A stretch of DNA of 64,000 bases from Tilletia caries (lineage: Eukaryota > Basidiomycota > Exobasidiomycetes > Tilletiales > Tilletiaceae): NCBI GenBank assembly GCA_032718865.1, contig JALUTQ010000040.1:1240001-1304000 (forward strand), read 5' to 3'. The translations under genes and the position numbers were made by a program. Each line of letters starts with the position of its first letter. Within the stretch, counting starts at the first letter, position 1. The notes beneath the pieces were generated by a model. That model saw only the letters and a program-made list of their open reading frames with translations. It was not told where the DNA came from and did not search any database. This document shows positions 1 to 11,911 of this stretch, in pieces.

Positions 1-1
1 C

Positions 2-922
2 TCTTCTAAGCCAGTTCCTTCGGCGAGCAAGACGGAAGATTCGCCCAAGAAGCCGTCGCCACGGACGTACAAGGGTCTGAAGGCTGAAGACCGTCGCCGG
101 GCGGAGCTGATGGCCGCTCGAATGAAACAGGAGCTCGAGAATGGGGCCACTTCCTTCGAGGCAGCGCAACGGCAGGCCAAGCTGGCCGCTGTGGACGCGG
201 CGGAGCGTGTTCGTGCCGCGGATGCTGAGGCTGAGAAGGAGAAGGAGGAGAAGGAGCGTAAAGCGCGGACGAAGAGCAGTCATGGGCTGTCTTCGTTTGT
301 GACGCATCCTGGGCGGAAGAGCATCGACCTCTCTGGTATCTGGCCGAGTGTGACCAACGGCATTGGGGTTGGGGCGTCGTCGTCGTCGTCTAATCCTGCT
401 GCGGCGTCAGCGTCGGAGAGCACCGACTCGGGCTCGGCTAGCTCCAAGGACAGGACGGTGTCGGCACGCACTGCCAAAGGTGCTGCGAAATCGCCTCTTT
501 CTACTCCTACCATTCCGGTCGCCGAACTCGAGGGTGAAGGGCGGCCTGCCGGATTGGAACGGCGGGCGACAGACGGTTCGAAGATCACGGATGGTACCAA
601 GCCCAGCCGACGGCTCAGCCTTCGAGCTGTAGCCCGCGGCTGCCGGTCGTCGGCATCGACCGCGAAGACGAGCTTGGACGTCAACCGGGATGCCACGATC
701 ATGGCCGTGGCACACTCGGCACCTGTGACTCCTGCACCCCCGACGCCCGCTTCTTTCGATGGACTGGAACTGGCGACACCGCCGGTGGGATCCGTGGACA
801 GTAGTGCGAAGACACTTCGGCCTACGGATGGAGCTGGTGCGGTGAAGCCGATTGGGGGCGAAGAGGGGCCCTTGGGAGAACCGCTTACGATGGTGGAGAG
901 TCCGATGCCGATCGATCGTTGA
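2..922 (+). CDS. C-terminal part of an unrecognised low-complexity protein (5' end outside window)
   Basis: An open frame enters from the left edge and ends at TGA 920-922 (306 residues seen). No intron is needed. The first 90 residues are rich in Lys, Glu, Ala and Arg and look like a charged helix or coiled coil (motif TYKGLKAEDRRRAEL, then AAERVRAADAEAEKEKEEKE). The rest is Ser/Ala/Pro/Thr-rich and probably disordered. I do not recognise a family. The gene points toward the next gene in the same direction; about 545 bp separate this stop from the next start. Because the N-terminal domains lie outside the window, the function cannot be judged. Confidence 0.7.
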   Translation, partial: SSKPVPSASKTEDSPKKPSPRTYKGLKAEDRRRAELMAARMKQELENGATSFEAAQRQAKLAAVDAAERVRAADAEAEKEKEEKERKARTKSSHGLSSFVTHPGRKSIDLSGIWPSVTNGIGVGASSSSSNPAAASASESTDSGSASSKDRTVSARTAKGAAKSPLSTPTIPVAELEGEGRPAGLERRATDGSKITDGTKPSRRLSLRAVARGCRSSASTAKTSLDVNRDATIMAVAHSAPVTPAPPTPASFDGLELATPPVGSVDSSAKTLRPTDGAGAVKPIGGEEGPLGEPLTMVESPMPIDR

Positions 923-1467
923 GTGGAAGGGGCAGTCGGCCCAGCTTTCTTGTACCTTAGACGATGTCCTCCCCAGCCATATTACTTCTACCTAAATCCC
1001 GCATCTGTCTTTCTTGCCCTCGTCCCCTACCTCTGGAATCAATTCTGTACCGCCTTTGCTGCTGTCCCTGTGTGTGTGTGTGTGTGTGTTCTTGGTGTCT
1101 GTTCGGTGAGGAGTGTCAAAGGAGAGGGAGAGAAGGGGAGCGAGCATGGTCCGCTTCCTTCCCTGTCAGATCACTCGCATCCGTCTTGCAGTGACCTCCA
1201 ACGACGCGGACGACGGACGACTGCTCGACGACGACAGCAGCAGGCTCTCCAGGCGCGATTCAAGGCGGAAGGACCAGGCTGACTCCTTTGCTTTCCCCCC
1301 TTCTGCTTCTCTCTCTCTCACTCTGCCCCGTCTCAATCCCAATTGATCGTCTTGCTCGCAGATCGTGTGCTTCATTTGCCCACTACCTTCCCATCCCTCC
1401 CCATCTGGACAGCATCAAGGCGCATCAAGACACGTGCATCGAGAACCCCCCCGTCCCCCTCTCCCAA
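923..1467. other. Intergenic: 3' UTR of upstream gene and 5' region of the Rco1-like gene
   Basis: No coding potential of its own. It holds a short TG microsatellite (about 1070-1089), a GA-rich stretch (1105-1145) and a CT-rich leader before the ATG at 1468. In-frame extension of the next gene upstream of 1468 would need a non-ATG start, so 1468 was chosen. Confidence 0.5.
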
Positions 1468-4400
1468 ATGGTGGCCGACGACAGGAACAACGCGCCCGCG
1501 TTGGACGCCCAAGACGCGTCCTCATCGTCGAATCTCCCCGGCGCGTCGGGTGGGGCCAACACGAGTGCCGATATCAGCATGGACGATGCCGACACTTCGG
1601 CCACATCTCTCGCGCAACGCGTCCTCGTCCGGAATGCGGAAGGAGAAGCGGCTGCTGCTGCTGCCTCGTCTTCAGCCAAGGCGATGGGTGGTGGGGGCCC
1701 CTCTGCGAACGGCGGAGCTGCTGCTGCTGCTGCTGTCGCTGGAAGCAGACGCGTCTCATCAAGGAATTCACCCGCTCCACGACGGCCCGGCGCGGTTGCG
1801 TGGAAGGATCTCACTGCGTCCTTCAGGCTCGGCCCAGGCGCGTCGGTCCAGAGTGCGCCTGCTCCGAACGTCACGACTGCCGCTGGTCCTGTGATGACCA
1901 CCGTTGTTGCCCCGGCCGCAGCGTCTGCTCTCGACTCCTTTGCATCGGCTAGAGCACCCCGCGCCGAAAATCCAAACACAACGACAACCTCCTCCTCCTC
2001 CTCCTCATCTGTCACCGCGACGGATGGCACATCAACGCAAGCACGCACAGCATCACGAACCGGCACGGGTGCTACGGGTGGTAACAGTGGGAGCAGTCTG
2101 AACGCGCCAGTCGCATCGGCCGCCATGGCACGGACAGCAAGTAACAGCAGCTCGACCACCGACGCTCTTCCCAACGGCCACGCACCGGTCGCACCTCTTC
2201 ATCCCAATGCAGCTTTCGCTACCGAAGTCCTCGGTCCACCTCCTCGACTCCCTCTCGACCCTTACTATCCACCCCTCGCAACGACCTACACCGGCGTAGC
2301 ACCTCCTGGTTCCCAGGCGAGTATCGCCAAAGTAGCCAATCAACACATGCCATCTGCACCGCAGGCAACAACAGCAACAACAGCTGCTGCACCTGCGTCA
2401 ACTGACCCCGCAACTGCATCTACAACAAATACACCGGACGTAGCTATGCCTTCCACCTCCGCTGCCACTGCTACTGCACCCCAGCCGCCCGCGGCAACAT
2501 CATCGTCGTCGCGCAGCAAAAAGCCCCTCCTCACCATCAATCACGGCACCGAGGTCGGCTACGGTGCCGGACCCGCTGTCCTGCCCAGCGCAGTCGCACA
2601 GGCGCTCGGCACCGTAGCGAGCAAGAAGCGCAACAAGTTGTCCTTTAAAGCACTGTGAGTAAAACGTGTTGATCTTTGCCAGCTGTAGGGCGCGTCGTGC
2701 AGGTTTTTCTCCTTCCGGCTGTTTTCTGGCGCATGATTGGCCGGTGACACAGGCTCGACCGCACCGCACATTTCATGCGCGCATAGCTCATGAAGCATGA
2801 AGCAGCAGCAGCATGATACGCCTGCGTCCCACGTCACTTGCAATTCTCCTGACCCATGCTCTCCTGGATTCGAACGCTTTATTGACCCTTGTCTGCACCA
2901 CCTCTCTGCATGCCTCTGTCACCTCCAGGGCTGCCTCAACGGCGCCGCGCACCACAAGGGCACGCTCGCTGCACGACACTGCATCGGCTTCGCCGTCGCC
3001 TTCGATGCCCACCGTCGGCCTCGCCCCAGTCTCAATAGCAGGCATGCCACTGGCTGCGGATGTGGGCGGGGAGGCCGTCATTGCGCCGTTGTCGGCATCC
3101 TCTGGCTCCCTACCTTTCGGCAGGGCTGCTTTTCTTGGACTTGACGTTACCGGTGCAGATTCCGGGAGTGACACCGACTCCGTCCGGAACGCTGCGGGCT
3201 CGTCGTCAACACCAGCCGCGACAGATATCGCCGCTCCACCCGAGTTGAAGAAGCGCAAGCTGACTGCAAAGCTGTCGCGTTCTGGCACAAGGACTTCATC
3301 ACCTGCAAGTCAAGAACCGGCGACTTCCACAATGGCAAACGCAGCCGCTGCACCTGCAAGCAACCCTTCCTCGACCACAACCGTTGCAGATGATTTGGAT
3401 GCCATTTTCGCCGTGAAGAGAGCAAGGCGCACAGCACCGTTACAAGACCCTGTAATTCCTCAAAGCCAAAGGGCCGCTTCGGAGCTGAGTAGTGCAGAAA
3501 CGTCTTCGTCGGGCTCAGCGCTCAGCTCAGCACCCTCATCTCAGAACACAATGGCGACAACGGGAGGCACATCTGGGGCCCCGCCTGCAGATCAACTACT
3601 ACCGCCCTCTTCATCATCTGCGACATCATCTGGCGCGCCCGCCGTCACACCGACAGGGACCCCAGTCAAGCGGCCCAGGATAACAGTCAAAAGGAACGGT
3701 GTGGTTGCTCCGATTCCTCCCTCCGTAGCAGCAGCTGCCGCAGCAGCATCACAAACGACCAACTCATCAGCAGAACCCATTAGTCAAGCACAAGCGTCTG
3801 TTTCCGGGACGCCGCCTGCTGGACCCGCACTTCCCGACTTTGTAGCTGCCCATGCTGCCGCACCCCTTTCAAGGGTCCAGACACCGCCCCTGCGTTCTGG
3901 ATCCCCGGCCGGCTCCACTCGCGCTCGTCGCAGCGTAGGCGTGCCGACGTTCGGACCCACGACTGTTGCTACTGGCTCAAAGGCTTCCCTTTCTTCCGCT
4001 TTTGGTGCCGGTGCCATGTCCACTGCATTAGGCGTCATGGAAAGTATGGGCAGCGCTGGTCCCTCCTCGTCAGCTATGGTAGCTAGACCGGGTACTCCGA
4101 CCCGCCCAATGGCGCCTACCTTGGGTGCGCTTGCGTACCCGACGATTGGCGCGGCTGCGCACATGAGCGGCTCGCCGCAGAAGGTGGCTGAGACGGTCAG
4201 CATGGGGATGACTGCGAATGGGACGTTGGGGATTGCGCCTGCGGCTGAATTCGCAGCTGCTGCTGCTGCTGGTGGCCATATTTCTGCGGTTCAAGGGCCT
4301 GCACCTGCACTCGGTCGCTCAGCGATGTTAGCGGCACCGCCAGGCGAGAAGCAGGTTTGTTTATTATTTGCTCTTTCACCGTGCGTCTCGAGTATTGCGT

Positions 4401-6677
4401 TAACTGACCCATTGCGCCATGCTTTTTTTCGGGATGGATAGTCCAACCAAGACTTTTGCGATGCTTGCAAAGGTCACGGTCGATTTCTCTGTTGCGATGG
4501 TTGCATTCGATCCTTCCACTTTTCCTGCATCAGTCCTCCCGTCGATTTTGACGAGATCGCTAAGATGGAAGACTCGTGGTTTTGCAACGTGTGCACGAGT
4601 ACCAAGGTGATTATCGGTGCTGCGATGTTGCGTTTGCTCAATTCTTGCTTGTTCCTGACCACCACCACCACCATGACATGGGGTTGTTCCTTCACCACAG
4701 TTGCCACCAAGGAAAGAGCCAAAAGGTATTTTCCCACGCTTGACCAGGCAACTCGAGCAGACCAATCCGGTCCAGTACGAGCTTCCCGCGGACATCCGCA
4801 ACTACTTCAAAGGCGTTGGCACGGCGCTGGACGGATCGTACCTTAACGTCGGCATGATCAAGCCTTTGCGCGTCAACAAGCAGGGCCTGATCGAAGACCG
4901 GGACCCCTACAAGCTCAAGGACAAGAACGGGAAAGCGGTGCTCTGCTACCACTGCGGTGGCTCTGCGCTGCCTGCCATTTCACACTCTGGCGATCTGGTA
5001 AAGACGACGATGGTCAAGTATGCACCCAGCTCGTCCATATCCAAGTCTGCATCCGTGCAGCCACCGATCCCGACGCCGGACGGGAATTGGCGCCGTATTC
5101 TGAGCTGTGACTTTTGTTTGTCGCATTGGCATCTGGACTGCGTCACGCCGCCGCTGGCGGTCATGCCCAACATGACGCGGAAGTGGATGTGTCCCAACCA
5201 CGCTGAGCACTCAATGGTGAGATTATATGCACCGACTTTCGACGAGGCTTGGACCTGTTTTGACACTCCGATTTTTCCTTCTCTTTGTTTTTCCTGCTCC
5301 CTTTGTTCTCAGCCCAAAATTCGAATACCCAAAACATCTTCGGCCATCCAACCGTACGCGTTACCTCTTCCGACTGCCGAGAACATCGGCAAGGGCAAAT
5401 TGTACAAGGTCCGACTGCGCAACAATGGCGACGTGGACATAATCCCGGACCCGACCGATTCCTTCTTCAACACCGATGGCTCGACCAACTCGGCTACCCA
5501 GTCGGGTTGGGAGGAGGTCATCATTGGCGGGGCCAATCCGAATGGGTCTGGGCAAAGGTTCCGGTATCGGGTGCCTGAGAAGGTTGTCCGTCTTGATTTC
5601 TGGAATCGGGTCAGGGCTAATGTTGAGCCTATGGCTGTGCGGTTCGGCAAGCCGAGTCGGTGAGTTTTCTCTCATGTTCTAGCGTCTGATTTTTCTTGAG
5701 CGGATTGTTGTTGACATTCAATCCTCCTCCCTTGCCCGTTGAGCAGAGACACCGACCCTGTTTTGACTTTGGATGATCTGGCTGACGTCGCGATGGAACG
5801 ATTAAGGAGAGAGCGTGTGTTGGAGAAAGTGGAGACGTCGGGTACGGAGACGGACCGGCGGACTGTATTGCTCGTTTCCAAAGTGTTCAAGGTGCGTTTA
5901 CGGTGGATCGTCTTCCCAGAGATGAGTTCCTTGCTGACACACACGCTCGGATATTTGCAGGCGGGACGGGACGATGTGCAAGACTTCCCTCCAGTGCGAA
6001 GCCAGAGACAGTTTGAAGAGGCCATCGAGAGGGCACGGGTACACGGCGTCATCGGACTCGAAGGTGGAGTCTTGCTGTCTCGCTTGTCCGACGCGCCGAC
6101 GGTCTCGGAGCGCTCCACTGTAGGCATGGTGGACGAGGACCCGAAAAAGATGGCGGCAATGGCGATCGCGTCGATCAAGGTCGAAGAAACTGGGTCTGCC
6201 CTGGATGACGGCGATACTCGAATGAACGAGACGCCTGGCACGGAGGACAACACACCGGATCCTACACGACTGGCTCCGCCGACGAGCTTAAAAGTCGCCC
6301 GGTTCGTCGATGACGACGGTGGCCGTGGCCGGGGCCGGGTGCTCGGAGACGGCGGAGCGCCCGACGGGTCTGGATCTGCGAGCGAAGGGCCTTCGTCGCC
6401 CGCGTCGACGCTTACGGACTTATCCTCGGACGACGGGATGTCTTCGGATGATGGACGTGCGAGTGCGGGCCCGTCGTCCTGGAGACAAGGGAATAAGGGC
6501 AACACGTCGAGTGGCCGTAGTGGCAGCAGTAGTAGTAGTGGTACCGCAGGGCTGTTGGAGACGTATGGGCTCAAAGAGGCGGATGTGGAGCGGCTTTTGG
6601 CGGTCGAGCAGTTGATCAAGGTGAAGGGGGAGGCGGCCTTGCTGGAGTTCTTGTTGGAGAAGGGCGAGTCCAGCTGA
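1468..6677 (+). CDS. RCO1: Rco1-like double-PHD-finger protein, probable Rpd3S histone deacetylase complex subunit
   Basis: Seven exons join in frame: 1468-2654, 2929-4354, 4442-4606, 4701-5216, 5313-5659, 5747-5891 and 5961-6677 (1500 aa). Residues 1-870 are Ser/Ala/Thr/Pro-rich and probably disordered, with short basic patches (KKRKLTAKL). Exon 3 encodes a complete PHD finger at residues 872-926 (FCDACKGHGRFLCCDGC, then FHFSC and WFCNVC). A second, degenerate PHD follows at about 1008-1096 (CYHCGG, SCDFC, HWHLDC, WMCPNHAEH) with a long insert between zinc ligand pairs. This PHD, linker, PHD order with the SFHFSC core is typical of the Rco1 family, which recruits Rpd3S to H3K36-methylated gene bodies. 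The tail is acidic and Ser-rich. Family assignment is from motif knowledge. The least certain join is intron 1 (274 bp). Confidence 0.82.
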
Positions 6678-7219
6678 GGTTTCGTACACTCCACGAGACT
6701 GAGCATGGGGGAAGGGCGCGGATAGGATACGTGAAATGGATGTCGACGGCGATGCCATCTAGGCTTGTGGTTTACTTTACGGCGTAGCGCTTCTGCCTTC
6801 ACCCCTTATACTTCGCACGCACTCTACATACTTGGATCTCCATCATGGGTCACCCGGCTCATCGCATTCATTGATTCGATCTTCTCCCTGACCCTTGGAC
6901 TGTCGCGGCCCCCTGTTCATGTCTCCCATCAGTTCGCATCAAACGCATACACACACAAACATTCTCCCAACGTTTCATGCTTCATGATTTCAAGCAGGGT
7001 TGAACATTGTTTCAGATGCGGATGCGCCTCGGGAAGCATCAGCAAGGCGCTTCATCTGAGTATTCCGAACGGGATGACTTCGCTTTGGCGGTGTCATCCA
7101 TTCGGAGATCCTCGTCGAGGCCGTCGAACGTAACATTATCGAGCGCGAAAGCGAGACGGAGACAGTTCTGAGTCTCCACGTCAACAACTTTTGAAGTGAC
7201 AGACGAGTTACTCGACCGC
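6678..7219. other. Intergenic with possible gene relic, just outside the left palindrome arm
   Basis: No intact gene is seen. At about 7080-7193 the plus strand reads a short coding-like stretch (GVIHSEILVEAVERNII, then LSLHVNNF and a stop), preceded by in-frame breaks. It may be the last exon of a lost gene truncated where the inverted repeat begins near 7220. I do not recognise the peptide. Confidence 0.3.
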
Positions 7220-7894
7220 GGTGTCCGCTACGCGTTCCAGCTAAGGTGGCGGAGAGGCACGTTTATGCGCAGGTTTGGCAGACATATACACATGCATACG
7301 AACAGGTACGACCATTGTCCAGACTTGAAGGCAGCCAGGAGTTGACCTTGGCGGACCTTTTGCGACGGACTCTGCTGAGTCGCGAACGTACATCTGGTCA
7401 GAACAAAACGGAAGTGGTCAGCCTGAAGTATGATCCTTATTCACGGCATGTGTGTCATGAATCTTTTGCGCCACAGGCGCGGTCTTGGGTCAGCACGCCG
7501 AGTAGGGATGAGAGCGGCGAAAGAGGCCCGGGAGGTCGTAGGTGGTGACTGTGCTAGAAATGAAGAAGCCTGTTAACAGCAAGCAGAGTGGCGATTGCAG
7601 CTGCGATCTGGCGAGCAAATTGTAACTTGGAGGTGAAGACGCTCGACTCCGCACAGTGGATGCGACAAGGGTGAAGATCGGTCAAAAGTTAGTGGTTGAA
7701 TATCGACACGTTGAATTGGTGCAAGACAGCGTCAAAGAGCGCAAGGAGCGGAGACCGGACTATGAGATCTTATCAGGATACATATGTACACCAGCTGCCA
7801 GGACGAGATGAACGAGGGGAAGGAACAGAACGTTCCGATCTGAAATAACAAACAAACCGAGCAAAAGTCCTTGTCTGCTGAGGGACAGGGTCTT

Positions 7895-8215
7895 ATCCAG
7901 AAACGATATCGCGAGAAGTGGATCTACGAATTCCAGCCTCTAGACAAAGAACACGGAGTCATTTCAAGCATGATATAAGATTGTAGAAAGGTGTAACGTA
8001 TTCTTTGCCCCGCTCGATGTTCTTGCCCATGACAGCGCAGACGTCCTTCGTAGTACCCTCGCCCAGAAGGAAGAGGGAACGATCCTCATAGACCTCAGGA
8101 TCTGCCCGTAGCTACGAGTAAACCCGGCCCATACGGAGAAGGTGACAGAAGTTCATGCAAATCATCTATTCGTAGGCTGTAAGGGCGCGAATCAGAAATA
8201 CAGACGTTTTTCGCA
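7895..8215 (-). pseudogene. Relic coding segment present only in the A and D modules
   Basis: The downstream flanks of copies B, C and E run directly from the 'CTGAGGG' motif to 'CGGTCATGCTCG'. In A this interval holds about 300 extra bases, and D has the mirrored equivalent. On the minus strand the segment encodes a coding-like peptide (DPEVYEDRSLFLLGEGTT, then KDVCAVMGKNIERGKEY) followed by stops, with a possible intron acceptor ahead of it. In D the same peptide survives with changes (LLDEGAT, AVMDKNIERGKGY). I do not recognise the family. It may be an exon of a lost neighbour gene, or sequence deleted from B, C and E. Confidence 0.4.
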
Positions 8216-8682
8216 GCGGTCATGCTCGCGGCATGCTCATCGATCTTGTTCCCGCTCTCTCTCGTACCGTCACGACCGTGCCTGTACTTCCATGGACCAT
8301 CGTCGTGATGGAGGATGGAAGCCTGCAATGCTGTATCATCGACTGTCCCTCACTTATGTCTGGTCTGTGTCGTTGACGTTTTTCACCTATAACAAAGCAC
8401 AACGCTTCTTTGCAACCTTGACAGAGTCACAAACGCGACAAGAAGTGCAAAAATGCGAGGGTGTATTCATGCATTCGTGAACGAAGGAACAAGTAAGAAG
8501 TGTCCAGAAAGAGAAGTGGTGCAAAAGACCGAGCGGAAACGCTTCGGCGAGGTCCGTCTGCGTAGAGGGGCGACATCGTAATCGAGAGAAGAGAGGAGGG
8601 AGGCGAGATCTGCACCCCCAACTGGCGGGATTCCCATACATTATTTGGCGTGTGTGTGGAGAGGCGGATACGTTTCCGCTGC

Positions 8683-9760
8683 TCAAGGGCCGGCATGGGC
8701 GCTCGCCTTGCCACAGCCGACCAGGTTGAGGTTGGCCAGACCACCCTTCTGAAGGACCTCACATGTCTGGGCGTTGCAGCTGGTGGGCTTGGCAGGGGCG
8801 CCGTGACCGGCGGGAGGAGCGTTTGACGTAGGAGCGCCAGCATCGCCTGCAGCACCCGTAGCGCCGGCAGCGCCAGCAGAGCCAGCAGAGCCAGAAGCAC
8901 CCGCACCACCGTAAGCGCCAGGAGTACCAGGAGCACCAGGAGCACCAGCATGACCACCGGCACCGGGCCCACCAGGAGCAGGACCGCCGTGATGGCCGGG
9001 AGTGCCTTTGGTACCAGGTCGACCATCGACTCCGGGGGTACCAGCCGTACCATTCTTTCCAGGTGTTCCAGCAGCTCCAGGCTTAGTGGGGGAGCCGGGA
9101 GTGCCAGTGATGCCGGGAGAGCCAATAGTGCCGGCGGAGCCAGGAGTGCCGACGGAGCCAGGGGTACCAGCTGTGCCGGCAGAGCCAGCTGTGTCAGGCG
9201 TTCCACAAGTGCCGTCGGTCGGGGCGGGTTTCTGAGGGTGGTGGTTGGGGGGCCCGCGCTTGCTGTTACCACCGTCAAAGTGGAGTCCTCCGAGGTGGAA
9301 GAAGTCAAAGTCGAAGTTGAAGCAGCCGAAAGCGTCGGCGTTCAAGGCACCCTTCTGGATGACTGAGCAGATCTTCTTGGCGGAGCAGGTCCCATCTTTG
9401 GAACCGGAGCTCTGGCTTCCATCGGCGAGAACGCTGGCTTCGACCTGGGCACATCCGAAAGCGCTGAGGTTGACCAGACCGCCGTCCTGGAGGGCCTTGC
9501 AGGTCTCGTTCTTCGAGACTGGCTTCAGCTTGCTGAGGACGTCAACGCCGACCTTCGCGCAGCCAAGCTTGTCGAGGTCTGCAAAAGAGGAGTAGACGTC
9601 AGCAAAGGATGTTGAGCGTGTCAGTCGTGGGATGTAGAGACTCACTGATGAGGTCAGCCCGCTGCAGGATAGAGCAGGCATCCTTGGACGCGGGGAGGAA
9701 AGTGGCTGAAGCAGAGCCAACAGCGGCGATGAACAGAGCGGTAGAAGCGGCGAGCTGCAT
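8683..9760 (-). CDS. CX15C-family secreted protein, copy A, with collagen-like linker
   Basis: Two exons: 9760-9646 and 9578-8683 (67-bp intron, phase 1), 336 aa. Residues 1-20 are a signal peptide (MQLAASTALFIAAVGSASA). Four modules of the form C-x(14-15)-C follow, each with a core like LQxGGLxNLxxxGC (first cysteines at residues 29, 65, 109 and, after the linker, the last module near the C-terminus ending ASAHAGP). Between modules 3 and 4 lies about 140 residues of Gly-X-Y collagen-like sequence rich in GTPG, GSAG and GAPG triplets with a few interruptions. Start chosen because the signal peptide and intron are conserved in all five copies. A TATA-like ATAAAA lies at 9927-9932. Extracellular or wall-attached location is inferred; function unknown. 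Confidence 0.85.
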
Positions 9761-9926
9761 GATGGGAGAGTTCTATGAAGGGGTGGGCGAACGAGGCGTC
9801 TTGCAAAGATTGGCTGAGCTGGGTAGAGAGAGTTCGAGAGGCAGAGAGAGGTGGAGAGGCAAAGATGGAGAGAATGGATGAGGAGAGAATGGTCAGAACA
9901 GGAGTCAGTGTCAAAGGCATCTCCCC

Positions 9927-9932
9927 TTTTAT
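9927..9932 (-). promoter_or_regulatory. TATA-like box of CX15C copy A
   Basis: Minus-strand GATAAAAGGGGAGATG context, 167 bp before the ATG. The same sequence precedes every copy: B 22937-22942, C 24536-24541, D 32982-32987, E 37656-37661. Confidence 0.6.
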
Positions 9933-11342
9933 CTCTTCTGCGGCGCAAGATCGAGCGAGAGCGAGGAGAGCGGATGAATCCATGACATGTAATCGGCACG
10001 AAGGTCTACCACGTACCCGGTGAAAGACATGAAGGTTTCAAGAACGTTCCGCGAAATGAGGGTTTCCATGCAAACAAATAAAACAGGTGCGCAAGGCAAC
10101 GAAACTCGGGTGAATGAGTCGAAATGGATCGACGTTTGGCAACAGTAGGGAGCCTGCAGTAATTATCAAGAGGTAAGCTAGAGTCACTCAGCAGAGGAAA
10201 CGAAATAGGGTATTGAGTCAACAGGTTGGCAACAATAAGCCTGAAGTGAGTGCCATAAGCTAAGCTGCAGGCGTGTTTTCGGCCTCGGTAGTCGCCAATG
10301 CTTGCTTTACTCGGTATCCTCACCTATTGCAACAAGCAGAACGTTTGAGACAGCCGTCTTCGCTTCTAGGATTGGAGTTGATTGGCGCCTGGTTCGACGA
10401 TGGATTCTCTGCACTCAAGAATCCGATATTAAGTCCCGGGCTCTACTCGGTCGGATGGTGTCGAGGTCCAGTGGGCGAGCGGGTGCTGAGAGACCCAAGG
10501 CGGAATCATACAGCTGAAGAGGGGATGTTGGATTTTCTATGCACAGCCTCCTGGTCATCCTGCATCCTGGACCCCACAGGACATGGGAGACAACCGGGTC
10601 AAAGTAGCTGTAGTCAGAGCCCCATATTTCCGTCAAACGAGGGGTGGAGACCAATGTGATCCTCCGCCGAGGAATAAGGGTGAAGCAAGCCTGACGTTAT
10701 CTGGCAAACCCCAAGGTACCTTGACGCTTCCATCTTTTTCGGTGAGAGATATCCTAGAACGCCATTGCCCCCGAAACAGGAAGCAGGACCTGTGTAACCG
10801 TCCTGAAGGCTACGTCGTTTCGGGGAAAGAAAAGTGCTGTGGGAATCTGACGTATTGGTCTCCCTCCCCCATCTTGCTGCCGGCTTTCGTCGTCGAGGCC
10901 GTCTGTAGGACATCGTCTATCGATGGCTCAGAAATGGTATTGAATCTATGGCAAGACTGCGTGCGCATGCCGGAGAAAGTAAAGAAAGGGAGCGTGCTGG
11001 GGGAGACGACGGGTGCAGGCGATGTGTTGGAGAGGAACATTGGCATGTGCGTGAGTGGTGCCTTGATGTAGACCTTGAGATGCAGGGCCTTCTTTCGTGG
11101 GCGGGCGGAGAGCATTCATACCTTGTCCAGTCGTCGGCCTTGGTCGGCCCCATCCTTCGGTGGGGGGATGTGACGATGATTGTCTGGATCCAATGATTCT
11201 GCCCATCCATCTGACTTGACAATTCAACTCGTCTCCAGTACCATCACGGGCGAACGCGTACTCATGATCACTTCAGCTTCTGGTTCAATATACAACATGC
11301 GTGTCTTTTATATATTCTCGTACAATGAGGATGATACATCAT
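9933..11342. other. Intergenic: upstream region of copy A and 3' region of gene 1
   Basis: No gene seen. About 10000-10700 is a conserved upstream module of the CX15C genes (shared with D and, more distantly, with B, C and E), including a conserved stretch around 10380-10430 (CTGGTTCGACGATGGATTC) and 10590-10660. The 3' part (11100-11340) is the downstream flank of gene 1, with a motif near 11150-11185 that recurs at 31705-31740 and again at the outer border of the right arm. Confidence 0.5.
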
Positions 11343-11911
11343 TCAAAGATCGCCGGTGTCGGCGAAGGTGAGGCGCGATCCATCCTCCTCGGGGTCCTTG
11401 GCGAGGATGCCGTACCAGGCCCAGTTCTGAAGGCCGCCGTCGCCGGTGCGCTTGAGGTAGCCGCCGACCTTGGAGGCGTACATCTCGTAGCCGATGGTGC
11501 CGCCGATCTGGACGTCGAGCTCGTAGTGCCAGTGCTGCCAGGCGTCTCCCTGGGCGCCGTTCCATGCGTAGTCATGCCCGGTGTGGATCACAACGATGCT
11601 GAGGAAAGAGTGCAAGAAGAAAGCTCCAGTCAGCTAGGGGAAGTTCTTCTGATGTCTGCAAGCGCGGGCGCAATCACGTACTTGGTAGCGTCACCGTATT
11701 CGCGGCGGAAGCCATCGACCATGTTCTGCGCGAAGCGGCCACGGACTTCGTCGTCGGCAGCCTGGCCGTCGAGGATGATTTGGGCGATCTTGGCTCCGAC
11801 GTCGGCGAGGTCAGAGACTGTGCCACGCTGGACGAGCTGCTGAGGAACAGCGGCGGCGGCGGAGAGGCCGACGAGGGCGAGGGACAGAATGGCAGATGCT
11901 GAGAACTTCAT
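11343..11911 (-). CDS. Small secreted protein of unknown family ('gene 1', left copy)
   Basis: Two exons: 11911-11682 and 11598-11343 (83-bp intron, phase 2), 161 aa. Residues 1-20 are a signal peptide (MKFSASAILSLALVGLSAAA), followed by a short pro-like region ending QLVQR. The mature part has no cysteine and is rich in aromatic residues and Gly: HTGHDYAWNGAQGDAWQHW, GGTIGYEMYASKVGGYLK, TGDGGLQNWAWYGILAKD. This suggests a compact beta-rich domain. I do not recognise it. A TATA box (12043-12048) lies about 130 bp upstream. It is divergent from gene 2. An identical copy sits at 30984-31552. Secretion is well supported; role unknown. Confidence 0.85.

Noticed and set aside
2340..2540. Numerous antisense frames opposite the Rco1-like, SWI1 and m-AAA genes
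   Set aside because: They arise from Ala/Ser/Gln-rich codons read backwards and lack start or splice conservation.
7246..7548. Plus-strand 100-codon frame with a mirrored partial copy at 35045-35236
   Set aside because: The mirrored copy is truncated and diverged without preference for silent changes; no start, splice or family signal.
8950..9366. Open frames opposite the collagen-coding region (plus strand, Gly/Thr/Ser- or Pro/Val-rich)
   Set aside because: Antisense shadows of a periodic Gly-X-Y repeat; the minus-strand frame has the signal peptide, cysteine modules and conserved intron.
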